Assembly (NCBI GenBank): GCA_003164755.1
Contig: PLUB01000075.1
Coordinates: 1-64,000, forward strand
Origin: Methanosarcina sp.
GTDB lineage: Archaea; Halobacteriota; Methanosarcinia; Methanosarcinales; Methanosarcinaceae
DNA length: 64,000 nt
Direction of reading: 5' to 3'
Positions 1 through 9,417 of the stretch are shown piece by piece; position 1 is the stretch's first letter; each line of letters opens with the position of its first letter. Under the pieces are notes generated by a model. That model was given only the letters and a program-made list of their open reading frames with translations, was not told the DNA's origin and did not search any database. Both the position numbers and the translations under genes were made by a program.

Positions 1-700
1 TTTTGAAGTTTTTGCAACGGAACCCAAACAAAAGATAAGATCAAATTTAAGGTTGCACACCCCACTTCAAACAACTTGGTATATTCACAACACAGCTCTA
101 TATATAAATTAATTGTTCTAATCAAATATTTTCATTTGATTAAAACTTCCTTTTTCTTCCTGGCTTCCCTGATTTTCAACATAGCTTTTAATTAAATCAG
201 AATTTCATCATCAACCACAGTTCCAATATAACCTTTATAACTCCACAATTCACTACCCATAAGCTTTTTTGAGCTCATAGTATCTTTTTAAATATTTTGT
301 ACTATTGTATCTTTTATAATCTGCATCACTATTGAAGAAAAAATATATTGGTTAATCACCAACGAAAAGATGTACATCATCACCAATACAATTGTATAAA
401 ACTTAAAACAGTACTTTTTATTAACTTAAAATCATGTATATTTCAAATGGTTGATTATATCATTGCATAATATAAATTTTGAATGATACTTGATACAAAA
501 AAAATATGATATCCTAATTTATAAACATAATGGTTTACATGATGTAGTTTCATTTTTCTAGTACAAAAGTGACCTAAGATATAAAATCCGTAGTTAATAA
601 TAGCTCTATGGGAAGTTCCAATCCCGGCAACAAGCTGAGAAGGATCCAACTGGAATAAAGTCTTCGGTATTCCAGTCGGATGAAGACTTCATGATATTCT
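1..700 (-). mobile_element. IS200/IS605 tnpA fossil
   Basis: No intact gene. Read on the minus strand, about 430 down to 150 gives broken pieces of an IS200-type Y1 transposase, for example GDDVHLFVGD and, at the C-terminus, LIKSYVENQGS. Stops and frameshifts separate them. The same arrangement recurs near 27.2-27.7 kb and 47.3-47.8 kb, and all three share flanking text such as a 'ctatgggaagtt' stretch (shared with the 27.6 kb copy). TnpA of this family is a single-strand transposase with a catalytic Tyr; this copy cannot be active. The limits are approximate. Confidence 0.6.
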
Positions 701-896
701 TTTTAAAAAATATCCATATGAAATGGCAGAATATTAATATTACTTTATTAATATGACTTTTCAAGTTTCAATTTCACCAACTTTCTGTAAAATTAAAGTC
801 CACCCAATTCACCTCATATATAATTATTACTTCCTAATATCGTTAATTTGCAAATATCACTAAACTTTGACTGCCATTAACATAAACCATTAATTT

Positions 897-1946
897 ATGA
901 TTACCATGAAAAATGCACCAAGACTTATTGCATGGGAACTGACTGCAGGTTGTAACCTTAACTGCGTACATTGCAGGGGAGCTTCCACTTCTTCAGTTCC
1001 AGCAGGTGAACTCACAACTGATGAAGCTAAACATTTCATTGATGAAGTTTCAGGACTTGGAAAACCAATTCTGATCCTGAGCGGAGGCGAGCCTCTCACC
1101 AGACCTGACGTTTTTGAGATCGCACTATACGGTACAGATTCTGGATTTCGCATCGTGCTTGCCACAAACGGTACTCTTCTTACTCCTGAGATTGTGGGGA
1201 AATTAAAAGAAGCTGGGGTCCAGCGTCTCAGTATCAGTATCGATGGGACAGCTGCAAAATCTCATGATGAATTTCGAGGCAGGCCCGGAGCTTTTGAAAG
1301 AACGCTGGCAGGTATTGAAGTCCTTAGGAAAGCAGATTTTCCTTTCCAGATCAACACAATGATTTCAAGTCGCAACCTTGAAGAAATCCCAAGGACCTTT
1401 GAGCTTGCAAAAAAGCTAGGTGCAGTTGCATATCATATATTTTTCCTTGTGCCCACAGGAAGGGGGGAAGAATCCGATGAAGTCTCCCCCGAAGATTACG
1501 AAAGTATTCTGAACTGGCTCTATGATATGCAGAAAGAGTCCAAAATTTTGTTGAAAGCAACCTGTGCTCCCCATTATTTCAGGGTTATGCGCCAGCGGGC
1601 AAAAAAGGAAGGAATAGAAATATCGGTGAATACTCACGGCTACGAAGCAATGACAAAAGGCTGCCTTGGCGGAACAGGTTTCTGTTTCGTTTCCAGCGTA
1701 GGTGATGTATACCCCTGCGGCTACTTGCCAGTACTTGCTGGAAATATCAGGAAGCAACCTTTCAGAGATATCTGGAAAAATTCGGAGATCTTCAGAAAAC
1801 TAAGGGATCCAGAAGAACTGAAGGGTAAATGCGGCATCTGTGAATATAAAAAAGTATGCTCTGGCTGTAGAGCAAGAGCATATGCTGCTACAGGTGATTA
1901 TCTTAATGAAGAGCCCTACTGTGTTTATAGTCCTGGAAAAAAATAA
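897..1946 (+). CDS. ahbD: Radical SAM heme synthase AhbD (Fe-coproporphyrin III decarboxylase)
   Basis: A 349-residue radical SAM protein. The CX3CX2C motif that binds the SAM [4Fe-4S] cluster is at C19, C23 and C26 (TAGCNLNCVHC), followed by the GGEPL motif. The C-terminal third has a SPASM/twitch-type set of cysteines (CGICEYKKVCSGC) expected to bind an auxiliary cluster. In the alternative heme pathway of methanogens AhbD converts two propionates of Fe-coproporphyrin III to vinyls, giving heme. It is assigned as AhbD rather than the related AhbC because it sits directly in front of ahbA and ahbB, the arrangement I recall for Methanosarcina barkeri; sequence alone separates the two less surely. 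A second ATG at 906 is possible. The stop abuts the next reading frame. Probable first gene of the operon. Confidence 0.85.
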   Translation: MITMKNAPRLIAWELTAGCNLNCVHCRGASTSSVPAGELTTDEAKHFIDEVSGLGKPILILSGGEPLTRPDVFEIALYGTDSGFRIVLATNGTLLTPEIVGKLKEAGVQRLSISIDGTAAKSHDEFRGRPGAFERTLAGIEVLRKADFPFQINTMISSRNLEEIPRTFELAKKLGAVAYHIFFLVPTGRGEESDEVSPEDYESILNWLYDMQKESKILLKATCAPHYFRVMRQRAKKEGIEISVNTHGYEAMTKGCLGGTGFCFVSSVGDVYPCGYLPVLAGNIRKQPFRDIWKNSEIFRKLRDPEELKGKCGICEYKKVCSGCRARAYAATGDYLNEEPYCVYSPGKK

Positions 1947-2018
1947 GTGATCTGGATGATAGAACTTGAAGATTGTAATAGTCGGCTCCAGCAAAAAAAG
2001 ATCGGTTTCACCTTTAAA

Positions 2019-2504
2019 ATGAAACATTATGGCGAGGAAATTCCTGAATTTGAAATTGATGAGACCGATAAGAGAATTCTGAACCTGATCCAGCAAGAAG
2101 TTCCCTTAGAAGTCGAGCCTTTTGAAGAGTTAGGTAAAATGTTAAATCTTTCTGAAACCGAGATTCTTGAAAGGTTGCGCAAACTCAATATGAAAGGAGC
2201 TGTAAGACGGATAGGACCTATCCTCAGCACTAGGAATATGGGGGGAGTAGGCACTCTTGTGGCCCTGAAGGTATCCGAAACCAGAATTGAAGAAGTTGCG
2301 AATTTCATTAATGAGTACCCTGAAGTTTCCCATAATTACCTTCGAAGTGCTGCAAAGTATAATCTCTGGTTTACACTTTCTGCTCCTGATAAAGCTAGAC
2401 TTGAAGATATCATTTCCGATATTCGGGAAAAAACAGGCTGCCCATTATTAAACCTTCCTACAAAGCGTCTTTTCAAGATAAATGTAAAGTTTGATATAAG
2501 GTGA
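2019..2504 (+). CDS. ahbA: Siroheme decarboxylase subunit AhbA
   Basis: An Lrp/AsnC-fold protein, with an N-terminal helix-turn-helix-like part ([12 protein letters not shown]) and a C-terminal alpha/beta ligand-binding part. AhbA and AhbB together remove two acetate carboxyls from siroheme to make 12,18-didecarboxysiroheme. The open frame reaches back to a GTG at 1947 directly after the ahbD stop, which would give 185 residues. The ATG at 2019 gives 161 residues, closer to the usual family length, and I prefer it, although no strong ribosome binding site decides between them. Translational coupling to ahbD through the GTG cannot be excluded. The next gene begins six bases after the stop. The A/B naming follows gene order. 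Confidence 0.85.
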   Translation: MKHYGEEIPEFEIDETDKRILNLIQQEVPLEVEPFEELGKMLNLSETEILERLRKLNMKGAVRRIGPILSTRNMGGVGTLVALKVSETRIEEVANFINEYPEVSHNYLRSAAKYNLWFTLSAPDKARLEDIISDIREKTGCPLLNLPTKRLFKINVKFDIR

Positions 2505-2510
2505 AAAAAG

Positions 2511-2969
2511 ATGGATAAAACGGATGTAGAAATGCTCAAACTTGTGCAGGATGGGATTCCACTAATTCATTCTCCATTCAGGCATCTTGCTGCTGAACTT
2601 GGGACAAGTGAGCAGGAAGTTGTTGATAGGCTTAAAAACCTTCAGAAGGCTGGGAAAATCCGACGTTTTGCCGCTTCAATAGGCCATCGTGCAATAGGAA
2701 TCACATCCAACGCTATGTGCGTATGGAACGTTCCCAATGAGCAAATAGAACAGGTCGGGGCAATAATGGCAGAATTTCCTGAAGTTACTCACTGCTATGA
2801 GCGTCCGTGCTATCCTGACTGGCCGTATAATCTGTTCACCATGATCCATTCGTATACTCATGAAGATTGTGAAAAATTAGCTTTTAGGATTTCAGAAGCT
2901 ACCGGAATTAAGGAATATACTCTATTATTCAGTGAACGGGAATTTAAGAAAACAGGTGTCAGGTTGTGA
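2511..2969 (+). CDS. ahbB: Siroheme decarboxylase subunit AhbB
   Basis: A 152-residue paralogue of the preceding AhbA with the same Lrp-like layout (MDKTDVEMLKLVQ at the start). It holds the family's conserved stretch CYERPCYPDWPYNLFTMIH in the second half, which lies near the siroheme site in this family. It acts as a heterodimer with AhbA. The ATG at 2511 is preceded by a GGTGAAAAAAG ribosome binding site overlapping the ahbA stop region, so the two are almost certainly co-translated. This is the enzyme that commits siroheme to heme. Confidence 0.88.
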   Translation: MDKTDVEMLKLVQDGIPLIHSPFRHLAAELGTSEQEVVDRLKNLQKAGKIRRFAASIGHRAIGITSNAMCVWNVPNEQIEQVGAIMAEFPEVTHCYERPCYPDWPYNLFTMIHSYTHEDCEKLAFRISEATGIKEYTLLFSEREFKKTGVRL

Positions 2970-2993
2970 AGTAAGGTCTTTAAATATTTTCTC

Positions 2994-3683
2994 ATGAGGT
3001 TTTTGAAATTGGCTGAAATGAACAATTTTCTTCCACTAATGATTGATCTTTCTGGCAGAAAGATTGCCATCTTTGGAGGGGGCTCTGTTGGGGAACGCAA
3101 AGCCGAACTTTTCTGTGGATGTGCAGATACTCTTATTGTAAGTCTTGAATTCACTCAGCCGTTGCAGGAACTTGAAGCTTCTGGACAAGTTCAACTTATC
3201 AGGCTTGACATTCTAACAGCTTCAGATTTGGAACTCCGGAAAATCATTTCTGGAGCCTTAATCGTGATTCCTGCAACTAACAGTTTAAAACTTAACCAAA
3301 AAATCACTGATATAGCACTTGAAAGCGATATTTTGATAAACCAGGTAAATGCTTTAGGTAGTGTCGTAATTCCTTCAGTCATAAAAAGAGGAGACCTTAT
3401 AATTGGGATTTCTACTCTTGGACATAGCCCTGCAGTCTCCAAATATACCCGTAGACAGATAGAAAACCTGATAACTCCTGCATATTTCGATATGATCCAG
3501 CTTCAGAACGAACTCAGAAGCTACCTCAAAAAGCATATAGCAGAGCAAAAAAAAAGGAAAGAAATCCTATGGAATATCCTGGAAAGTGAGACTGTTTGGA
3601 AAGGATTTAATGAATCTTATGAAAAAGCAGCTGAAGCAGCATACGATATAATTTCACATTTTCTCGAAGATTCCGGCCAGTAG
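2994..3683 (+). CDS. sirC: Precorrin-2 dehydrogenase / sirohydrochlorin ferrochelatase
   Basis: A 229-residue protein of the CysG N-terminal/Met8p/SirC family. The NAD-binding glycine-rich loop (IAIFGGGSVGERKAELF) lies near residues 22-38, and the NQVNA and ISTLGHSPAVSK segments typical of the family follow. It oxidises precorrin-2 to sirohydrochlorin; Met8p-type members also insert iron, but whether this one does is not visible. The product feeds AhbA/AhbB directly. A second in-frame ATG at 3018 begins MNNFLPLMIDLSG and would fit the family's usual short N-terminus equally well; neither start has a clear ribosome binding site. It lies 24 bases after ahbB and is probably in the same operon. 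The methyltransferase that makes precorrin-2 is not in the window. Confidence 0.87.
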   Translation: MRFLKLAEMNNFLPLMIDLSGRKIAIFGGGSVGERKAELFCGCADTLIVSLEFTQPLQELEASGQVQLIRLDILTASDLELRKIISGALIVIPATNSLKLNQKITDIALESDILINQVNALGSVVIPSVIKRGDLIIGISTLGHSPAVSKYTRRQIENLITPAYFDMIQLQNELRSYLKKHIAEQKKRKEILWNILESETVWKGFNESYEKAAEAAYDIISHFLEDSGQ

Positions 3684-3723
3684 AGCTTGTGGAAGATGCA
3701 GGATTTTTCTTAGGAAATGATTA

Positions 3724-3866
3724 CTCTGCAAATAGAAATGTTCATAAATTAATTATATTCTGCAAATAGCATGTTCATAAATAAATTATTCTACAAATAA
3801 AATGTTCATAAATAAATTATTCTGCAGATAAAATGTTCATGAATATAATCATTTTGCAAATATAAA
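3724..3866. repeat. Tandem repeat, about 31-34 bp, four to five copies
   Basis: The intergenic DNA between sirC and hemA holds degenerate copies of a unit that begins TCTGCAAATA and continues with ATGTTCATAAAT. The TCTGCA-like starts are at 3725, 3759, 3790, 3821 and 3853, so spacing is 34, 31, 31 and 32. There are no unique spacers, so it is not a CRISPR. It may come from slippage or act as a regulatory array before hemA; the sequence does not say which. Confidence 0.8.
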
Positions 3867-3970
3867 TTTCTTTGATGAAAAAAGGCTAAGGATTCCTGGC
3901 TAAAGTTTAATTTACCACTCCTTATGTAAAGATTATATTTTCTGTATTTTATCCTATATGGAGGCTCTCT

Positions 3971-5284
3971 GTGACAGAAATCTCAAGTATGATTATATCC
4001 CATAAAAAAGCAAAAGTCGAGGAAATGGAATCAGCCTGGCACGGTGATCTGGACAGTATGCTCCATAACCTTTACAAGCATGAGTTTGTTCACGAATGTG
4101 TTGTTTTGAAAACCTGTAATCGTGTTGAAATCTACGTTGTTTCCCCCAAAAGCAGCAGTGTACTTTTTTCTTTTGCAAAGAAAATGGGAGCTTCCACCCA
4201 TATCATCGAATTTTACGGGCATGAGGAATCCCTGGAACACCTGCTAAGACTTGCAGGAGGCCTTGAATCAATGATCGTAGGGGAGGACCAAATCCTTGGC
4301 CAGATGAAGGACCTTTACGCCTATTCCAAAAAAGCGGGGACTACTGGGAAAATAATTGATACTGCCTTTGAAAAGGCTATTCAGGTTGGAAAACGAATTC
4401 GGAATGAAACAAAAATCAACAAAGGTTCAGTTTCCATAGGTTCTGCTGCTGTGGATCTGGCAGAGGATATTCTCGAAGGACTCATAGGAAAATCCGTGCT
4501 CGTAATAGGTGCAGGGGAAATCGGAATTCTTGTTGCAAAGGCTCTGGCCGAAAAAGATATCGAAGCAATATACATTGCTAACCGCACATTCAAGAAAGCT
4601 GAAGAAATTGCGTATGAACTTGGAGGGCACGCAGTCAGACTTGATGATGTCAAAACTTACCTTATAGATGCTGATGTTGTAATCAGCGGTACTAGCGCTC
4701 CACATTACATTCTTACTAGGGAAATTGTTGAAAAGGCTATAGAGAACAGAAGCCGCAAACTTCTCCTTATCGACATAGCAAATCCCAGGGATATCGAGGA
4801 ATCTGTTGTTGAACTTGAGAATGTCGAATTGTGCAATATAGACAATCTCAGGGTTATCAGTGAAAAGACTCTTAAAATGCGAAAAGAGGAAGCTAAAAAA
4901 GCCGAAGCTATAATTCAAGAAGAGATCAAACTTCTAAATCTCCAGTATAAACGCCAGAGAGCCGACCGTCTTCTTGCTGACCTTTATAGGCAGGTATATG
5001 ATGTTAGGATAAAGGAAAGGCAAAAAGCAGTAAACAAACTTTGCTCCTATCATACTATTGGAGAGATTGAAACCGAGGTTCTTGATGATCTTACTCATTC
5101 AATTGTTAACAAAATTTTGGCCGAGCCTACCAAAGTCCTGCGCCAAGCCGCAGAACTCGGAAATGAAGAGTTTCTGGATGTGGTTTCAAGGGTATTTTGC
5201 CTCGAAAAATATAATGCAAGGATTGAAAAAGTAAAACAAAGTTGTGAAAATGAGTTAAATCGGACCTCAGAAAAATGTAATTAA
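3971..5284 (+). CDS. hemA: Glutamyl-tRNA reductase
   Basis: A 437-residue glutamyl-tRNA reductase, the first committed step of tetrapyrrole synthesis (Glu-tRNA to glutamate-1-semialdehyde). The catalytic cysteine is C48 in the LKTCNRVEIY motif. The GGLESMIVGEDQILGQMK segment, a Rossmann NADPH loop (VIGAGEIG) and a C-terminal helical dimerisation region follow in the usual order. The start is the GTG at 3971, placed after a TATGGAGGCTC ribosome binding site; no in-frame ATG competes nearby. It is separated from sirC by 287 bases with the tandem repeat, so it may have its own promoter. Its substrate is supplied by GltX, encoded 7 kb downstream. Confidence 0.95.
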   Translation: MTEISSMIISHKKAKVEEMESAWHGDLDSMLHNLYKHEFVHECVVLKTCNRVEIYVVSPKSSSVLFSFAKKMGASTHIIEFYGHEESLEHLLRLAGGLESMIVGEDQILGQMKDLYAYSKKAGTTGKIIDTAFEKAIQVGKRIRNETKINKGSVSIGSAAVDLAEDILEGLIGKSVLVIGAGEIGILVAKALAEKDIEAIYIANRTFKKAEEIAYELGGHAVRLDDVKTYLIDADVVISGTSAPHYILTREIVEKAIENRSRKLLLIDIANPRDIEESVVELENVELCNIDNLRVISEKTLKMRKEEAKKAEAIIQEEIKLLNLQYKRQRADRLLADLYRQVYDVRIKERQKAVNKLCSYHTIGEIETEVLDDLTHSIVNKILAEPTKVLRQAAELGNEEFLDVVSRVFCLEKYNARIEKVKQSCENELNRTSEKCN

Positions 5285-5585
5285 AGAAAAAATAAGAGAC
5301 TTTTTAATGTATTCTAGGATCGCAAAAATACGCCACAAATTCCACTTTCAACTGACTGCAATCAATCAAAAAGCCCAACAAATAATAAAATGTCGCACTA
5401 TTACGGTTGATGTTTTTCAGGACCAAGTTCCCAGTGTAGTGAATGTTTACATTTTCATGCACTAAAACTGATATGTTCTAGCTAAACTCAATTAAATGTG
5501 GAGCAGAATTAAACTGGGATACGAAATTAGGGATATTTTTAAAAACAGCATCAACCAAATGACAGAAAAATACCAAAATATCCAT
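5285..5585. other. Intergenic, no gene seen
   Basis: AT-rich DNA between hemA and the small minus-strand gene. I see no reading frame, hairpin or repeat here that I can support, and no trace of hemB. Confidence 0.5.
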
Positions 5586-5894
5586 TCAACACACAGAGTC
5601 GTGCATAGCAATTCCAGTATCTGTAAGGTGATACATTCCGTCTTCGAATTTTAGGAATCCTTCTTTGAGCAGGAAATCCATATGAAACTTAAAGAAGAAA
5701 TCGTTTAATCCTGAATCTTCCTTCAACTTCTGTTCATCCTTCCCAAAGATCCCAATTATTCTAAGAAGCTTTCTTCGTGCAGGATTTATAGAAACTTTTT
5801 CCATCATTACATGTTCTAGTTTGATAGCTTCGCCTTCAGTAGGTTCTACTTTTTTGCAAAAATAATCCTCAAGTTCGTCGATATTCTCGTCCAT
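5586..5894 (-). CDS. Small winged-helix-like hypothetical protein
   Basis: A 102-residue protein I cannot name. The middle and end (FFKFHMDFLLKEGFLKF, then a YHLTDTGIAM stretch) read like a winged helix with a beta wing ending in the common LTDTG turn of small archaeal transcription regulators. The frame extends to 5939, but the ATG at 5894 is chosen because GGAG lies seven bases in front of it. It stands alone, opposite to the heme genes on both sides, inside the gap between hemA and hemL. A role in regulating the heme genes is possible from position only. Confidence 0.6.
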   Translation of the reverse strand: MDENIDELEDYFCKKVEPTEGEAIKLEHVMMEKVSINPARRKLLRIIGIFGKDEQKLKEDSGLNDFFFKFHMDFLLKEGFLKFEDGMYHLTDTGIAMHDSVC

Positions 5895-5939
5895 ACCAAA
5901 ACTCCATATCTCTTTTGATATCGAAACAGAAATTTTCAA

Positions 5940-6586
5940 AACGTTTCAACGGAGACTAAGTGTAATTGCTCTTCTCTAGATTAGGTAGCATATTACTATC
6001 TTTGGTTTTCTTTTTATTTTATTATATCCTTAAAAAAGATTTTTTGCAACAGAACCTTTGTTTGAGTCTTTTTTATATAAATGAGATGGCGGGCAAGATC
6101 TTCCTTCATTCAGGGATTAATGCTTTAATGATTAAGTTTCGAGTGTAACGAATGATTGCCTTTTCACTCACTGAAGCAGGTATGTTCGAATCTCTCATTG
6201 AAGTGGAAACAAAATGTGCTAGAATATCCCATTACATGAGTATTGAACATAACATTCACAAAATAACAGATGACTAACCGATATTTAAGGGCTCTTCATC
6301 CTACTTTCGGTAGGTACCTTTTTTATAGTATCACTGAATTGCAACTTTTTTGCTGGAAAAATATATTCTTTTTTATCCTATATCTTGTAAAAATGGTTAA
6401 TTGGTTATATACTTCGCGAGATCTGGGCCATATATTAGCTCCCTCTAAGGTCAATACGTATTTACAGAATGTTTAAAAAAGGATTAATGAAGATATTATA
6501 TTCATAATGTTAACATGCTGAATTTAGGTTGTATCTCTAACTGGACAATTTATAGTTACTTTCTAAACGTGGGTACAAAGCATATC
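5940..6586. other. Gene-free AT-rich DNA
   Basis: Two short open frames here (5966-6148 and 6270-6476) have no ribosome binding site and low-complexity products, so I treat them as chance. A 'ttttgcaacagaacc' stretch at about 6043 resembles text at the very start of the window, a sign of shared mobile-element debris. No hemB remnant was recognised. Confidence 0.45.
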
Positions 6587-6682
6587 GAGAATTTCGATAA
6601 ACCTCTGATTTCATGAGTTATTTATATATCATTTAAAAGTATATGACAAAATTTAGGGGTTTATCAATATACTCTCTAAATT
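6587..6682. repeat. Inverted-repeat element, family A
   Basis: About 95 bp with imperfect terminal inverted repeats: the left end GAGAATTTCGATAAACC is matched on the opposite strand by the right end around GGGGTTTATC. The interior contains 'catgagttattta' and 'atatgacaaaatttag'. The same sequence, in either orientation, is at 24014, 25209, 29445, 38605, 52312 and 56904. It has no coding capacity and looks like a miniature inverted-repeat element. Confidence 0.75.
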
Positions 6683-6928
6683 CTATTGAAATTTGATATT
6701 CTGTTTATTCCTTATGCACCAATCAAGTGGTTAAAAGAAATCTTTTGTTCAATAATATATTTCTCAGGTCTTTACATGAATATTATTCTTTTATAAATGT
6801 AATCAATTTAGGTGAAAACTATAATAGTAGGTATCTCTCTTCTAAAGATAGAAATAAAAATACAGAAAAGAAGTAAAACTACCTTTACTAACGAATTCAG
6901 CAAATCCAGATTTCAGTTTAATAATTTC

Positions 6929-7043
6929 AGGTCGTGTTCATGAGTTGTTGAAAATCATAAACATTAGACTATCTATACATTCTCCAACAAATGGGGGAAA
7001 TACTCGTTTTTCAGATTTAATCAATGATTCAAGGCCACGACCT
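6929..7043. repeat. Inverted-repeat element, family B
   Basis: A 115-bp element bounded by a perfect 8-bp inverted repeat, AGGTCGTG at the left and CACGACCT at the right. A second copy of nearly the same length lies at 23174-23287, with matching ends and a matching 'agtt.ttg.aaat' start. It lies just upstream of hemL, whose TATA-like box (TTTATAAAT, about 7077-7085) falls outside it. Non-coding. Confidence 0.7.
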
Positions 7044-7124
7044 AATTTTAGTAGGAATTAAATTTTTTCTTTTAATTTATAAATCACAACATTGAAGATT
7101 TTCAGTCCAATCGGGTGAAAATTC

Positions 7125-8417
7125 ATGATATATGAACTAACATTTGAGAAGTCCAGACAAATGTATGAGAAAGCAAAGATCCTTATTCCTGGTGGGGTAA
7201 GCAGTCCTGTGCGCGCAATTAAGCCTTATCCTTTCTATACAGCTTCAGCTGATGGTTCCAAAATAAGGGATATTGACGGTAACGAGTATATTGATTACTG
7301 CATGGCTTACGGCCCTTTGATACTTGGGCATAATCATTCCATAATAAAGGAAACCATTAAATCCCAGTTGGATAAAGGCTGGCTTTATGGGACTCCCACA
7401 GAGCTTGAAGTAACATTGGCAGAGAAGATTACAGGGTATTATCCAAGTATTGATATGCTTCGTTTTGTTTCTACAGGGACCGAAGCAACTATGAGTGCCC
7501 TTCGCCTTGCCCGCGGTTTTACAGGCAGAAACAAATTTGTCAAAATAGAAGGTGGATTTCACGGTGCCCATGATGCGGTTCTGGTAAAAGCAGGTTCTGG
7601 AGCTACAACCTTGGGAGAGCCTGATTCCCTTGGCATCCCTACAGATTTCACGAAATATACACTACAGTCTCCTTACAACGATATTGAAGCCATGGCTGGA
7701 CTGATTGAAAAGAATAAGGACGATATGGCTGCAGTGATAATAGAACCCATGCTTGGGAATGTGGGTCCTGTTCTCCCTATGACTGGATACCTTAAGGAAC
7801 TCAGGAAACTCACCCTGGAAAATGACGTACTTCTTATTTTCGATGAGGTTATTACAGGATTCAGGCTCGCAATGGGGGGGGCACAGGAATACTTCGGCGT
7901 CATTCCGGATATCACCACTATGGGGAAGATCGTAGGTGGAGGCTTGCCTATAGGGGTTTTTGGAGGCCGTCGGGAAATTATGGAAATGATTTCCCCTTCC
8001 GGGGCTATCTACCAGGCAGGAACTTTCAGTGGAAGCCCATGTTCGATGGCTGCTGGTATTACAATGCTTGATTATCTTAAGCAGGAAAATATTCATGAGA
8101 AACTAAATTCAACAGGCAATTACCTCAGGGATTCTCTCTCAAAAATTGTTGAAGATTTAGGTCTTGATTATAATGTGTGTGGGATTGCTTCCATGTTCAA
8201 GATTTTCTTCGGAGAAGAACCTCGTAACTACCAGGAGGTCCTGAAGTGTGATCAGGAAGGATACCTTGCTTTCTTCCACAGGATGCTTGAAAGTGGAATT
8301 TTCCTTCCTCCCTCTCAGTTCGAGACTAATTTCATCTCTGCAGCTCATAGTAAAGAAGATATCGAAAACACACTCGAAGTATACGCTGAAAATCTCTTAA
8401 TAGATTCGCGTCTTTGA
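7125..8417 (+). CDS. hemL: Glutamate-1-semialdehyde 2,1-aminomutase
   Basis: A 430-residue PLP enzyme that converts glutamate-1-semialdehyde to 5-aminolevulinate, acting directly after HemA. It has the family start ([11 protein letters not shown]), the substrate region [16 protein letters not shown], the DEVITGFR motif and the PLP lysine in [14 protein letters not shown], near residue 267. The length is normal for the family. The start is the ATG at 7125 after 'tgaaaattc'; the ribosome binding site is weak. A TATA-like box at about 7077-7085 suggests its own promoter. It is 15 bases from hemC and probably co-transcribed with it. Confidence 0.96.
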   Translation: MIYELTFEKSRQMYEKAKILIPGGVSSPVRAIKPYPFYTASADGSKIRDIDGNEYIDYCMAYGPLILGHNHSIIKETIKSQLDKGWLYGTPTELEVTLAEKITGYYPSIDMLRFVSTGTEATMSALRLARGFTGRNKFVKIEGGFHGAHDAVLVKAGSGATTLGEPDSLGIPTDFTKYTLQSPYNDIEAMAGLIEKNKDDMAAVIIEPMLGNVGPVLPMTGYLKELRKLTLENDVLLIFDEVITGFRLAMGGAQEYFGVIPDITTMGKIVGGGLPIGVFGGRREIMEMISPSGAIYQAGTFSGSPCSMAAGITMLDYLKQENIHEKLNSTGNYLRDSLSKIVEDLGLDYNVCGIASMFKIFFGEEPRNYQEVLKCDQEGYLAFFHRMLESGIFLPPSQFETNFISAAHSKEDIENTLEVYAENLLIDSRL

Positions 8418-8432
8418 AAAAGAGGATTCTAA

Positions 8433-9383
8433 ATGATCATAGGTACGCGGGGTAGCAAGCTTGCGCTTGCACAGGCCGAAAAAGTTGCTCGCCTTTTGAA
8501 AGACTTGGGATTTGAAACCAGCTTAAAGATTATACATACTAGCGGAGATCTATTTACTGACCGTCCTTTGCATGCCGTATCAAGTGGATTTGGGGCTTTT
8601 GTCAGGGAGCTGGATGATGTTATTCTGACAGAAAAAATAGACATAGCTGTCCATTCCATGAAGGATATGCCCACAGCTCGCCCCAAATTGCTCTCAACGG
8701 CGGCAGTTCTAAAGCGTGATACTCCGTTTGATCTTCTTCTCACTTATGATGGGACTACACTTGATGAACTATTAGAGCAGTCTATTATAGGGACCAGTTC
8801 TCTGAGAAGGGCTGCTCAAATAAAGCGCTACAGGCCTGATCTTATCATTCATAACTTAAGGGGCAATATAGATACAAGGCTCAGGAAGCTCAGGGAAGGA
8901 CAATACGATGGTATAATGCTTGCAAAAGCCGGGCTCGAACGCTTGGGCTGGGAGTTTGAAGGGGAAATTCTTTCCCCTGAACTCTTCTGCCCCTCTCCTA
9001 ATCAGGGTACAGTTGCAGTAGTCACAAAGGCAGGCACTGAAGCCGAAATTGCTGTTTCTAAACTTGATCATCCAGAAAGCAGGATTGTTACTGAAATCGA
9101 ACGTATCCTGATTTCAGAACTTGGAGGGGGCTGCACTACTCCCTTAGGTTCCTATGCCGAAATTACACCTGATGGAAAACAAGTCGGTGTCAGAGCTGAG
9201 GTTCTCTCCCTAGATGGACAGGAGACCGTCAGGATAGATGATTTTATCCCTATGTACGGCGCCATTGAAAAAGCTAGGGAACTTGGACAAAGACTTGTGA
9301 TGATGGGCGGTGGAAAACTGGCTGAAGAAGCCCTCCTGCAGCTTTCAAGAGATTCATACAACTTTTGCGATTCATGCGACTAA
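8433..9383 (+). CDS. hemC: Hydroxymethylbilane synthase
   Basis: A 316-residue porphobilinogen deaminase that joins four porphobilinogens into hydroxymethylbilane. It begins with the family's IIGTRGSKLALAQ and has AVHSMKDMP and the arginine-rich SSLRRAAQIKRYRPDL segment. The cysteine that carries the dipyrromethane cofactor is in ELGGGCTTPLG, near residue 235. Its substrate, porphobilinogen, needs HemB, which is not encoded in this window. The ATG at 8433 follows hemL by 15 bases, with AAAGAGGATTC as a ribosome binding site. Confidence 0.96.
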   Translation: MIIGTRGSKLALAQAEKVARLLKDLGFETSLKIIHTSGDLFTDRPLHAVSSGFGAFVRELDDVILTEKIDIAVHSMKDMPTARPKLLSTAAVLKRDTPFDLLLTYDGTTLDELLEQSIIGTSSLRRAAQIKRYRPDLIIHNLRGNIDTRLRKLREGQYDGIMLAKAGLERLGWEFEGEILSPELFCPSPNQGTVAVVTKAGTEAEIAVSKLDHPESRIVTEIERILISELGGGCTTPLGSYAEITPDGKQVGVRAEVLSLDGQETVRIDDFIPMYGAIEKARELGQRLVMMGGGKLAEEALLQLSRDSYNFCDSCD

Positions 9384-9417
9384 AGATATAACCTGCATGA
9401 TCAGGAAAGGAATTCTA

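Noticed and set aside
890-1165. Antisense reading frames over ahbD and most other genes
   Set aside because: They mirror strongly conserved genes on the other strand, have no ribosome binding sites and encode no recognisable domains.
3724-3866. CRISPR-like regular spacing
   Set aside because: The repeat units are contiguous, with no unique spacers and no cas genes; it is a simple tandem repeat.
6180-6260. Possible tRNA near a 'gttcgaatc' sequence
   Set aside because: No acceptor, D or anticodon stem can be formed around it.
5285-7124. A decayed hemB in the hemA-hemL gap
   Set aside because: I read all frames for family motifs and saw none; the DNA there holds mobile elements and one unrelated gene.
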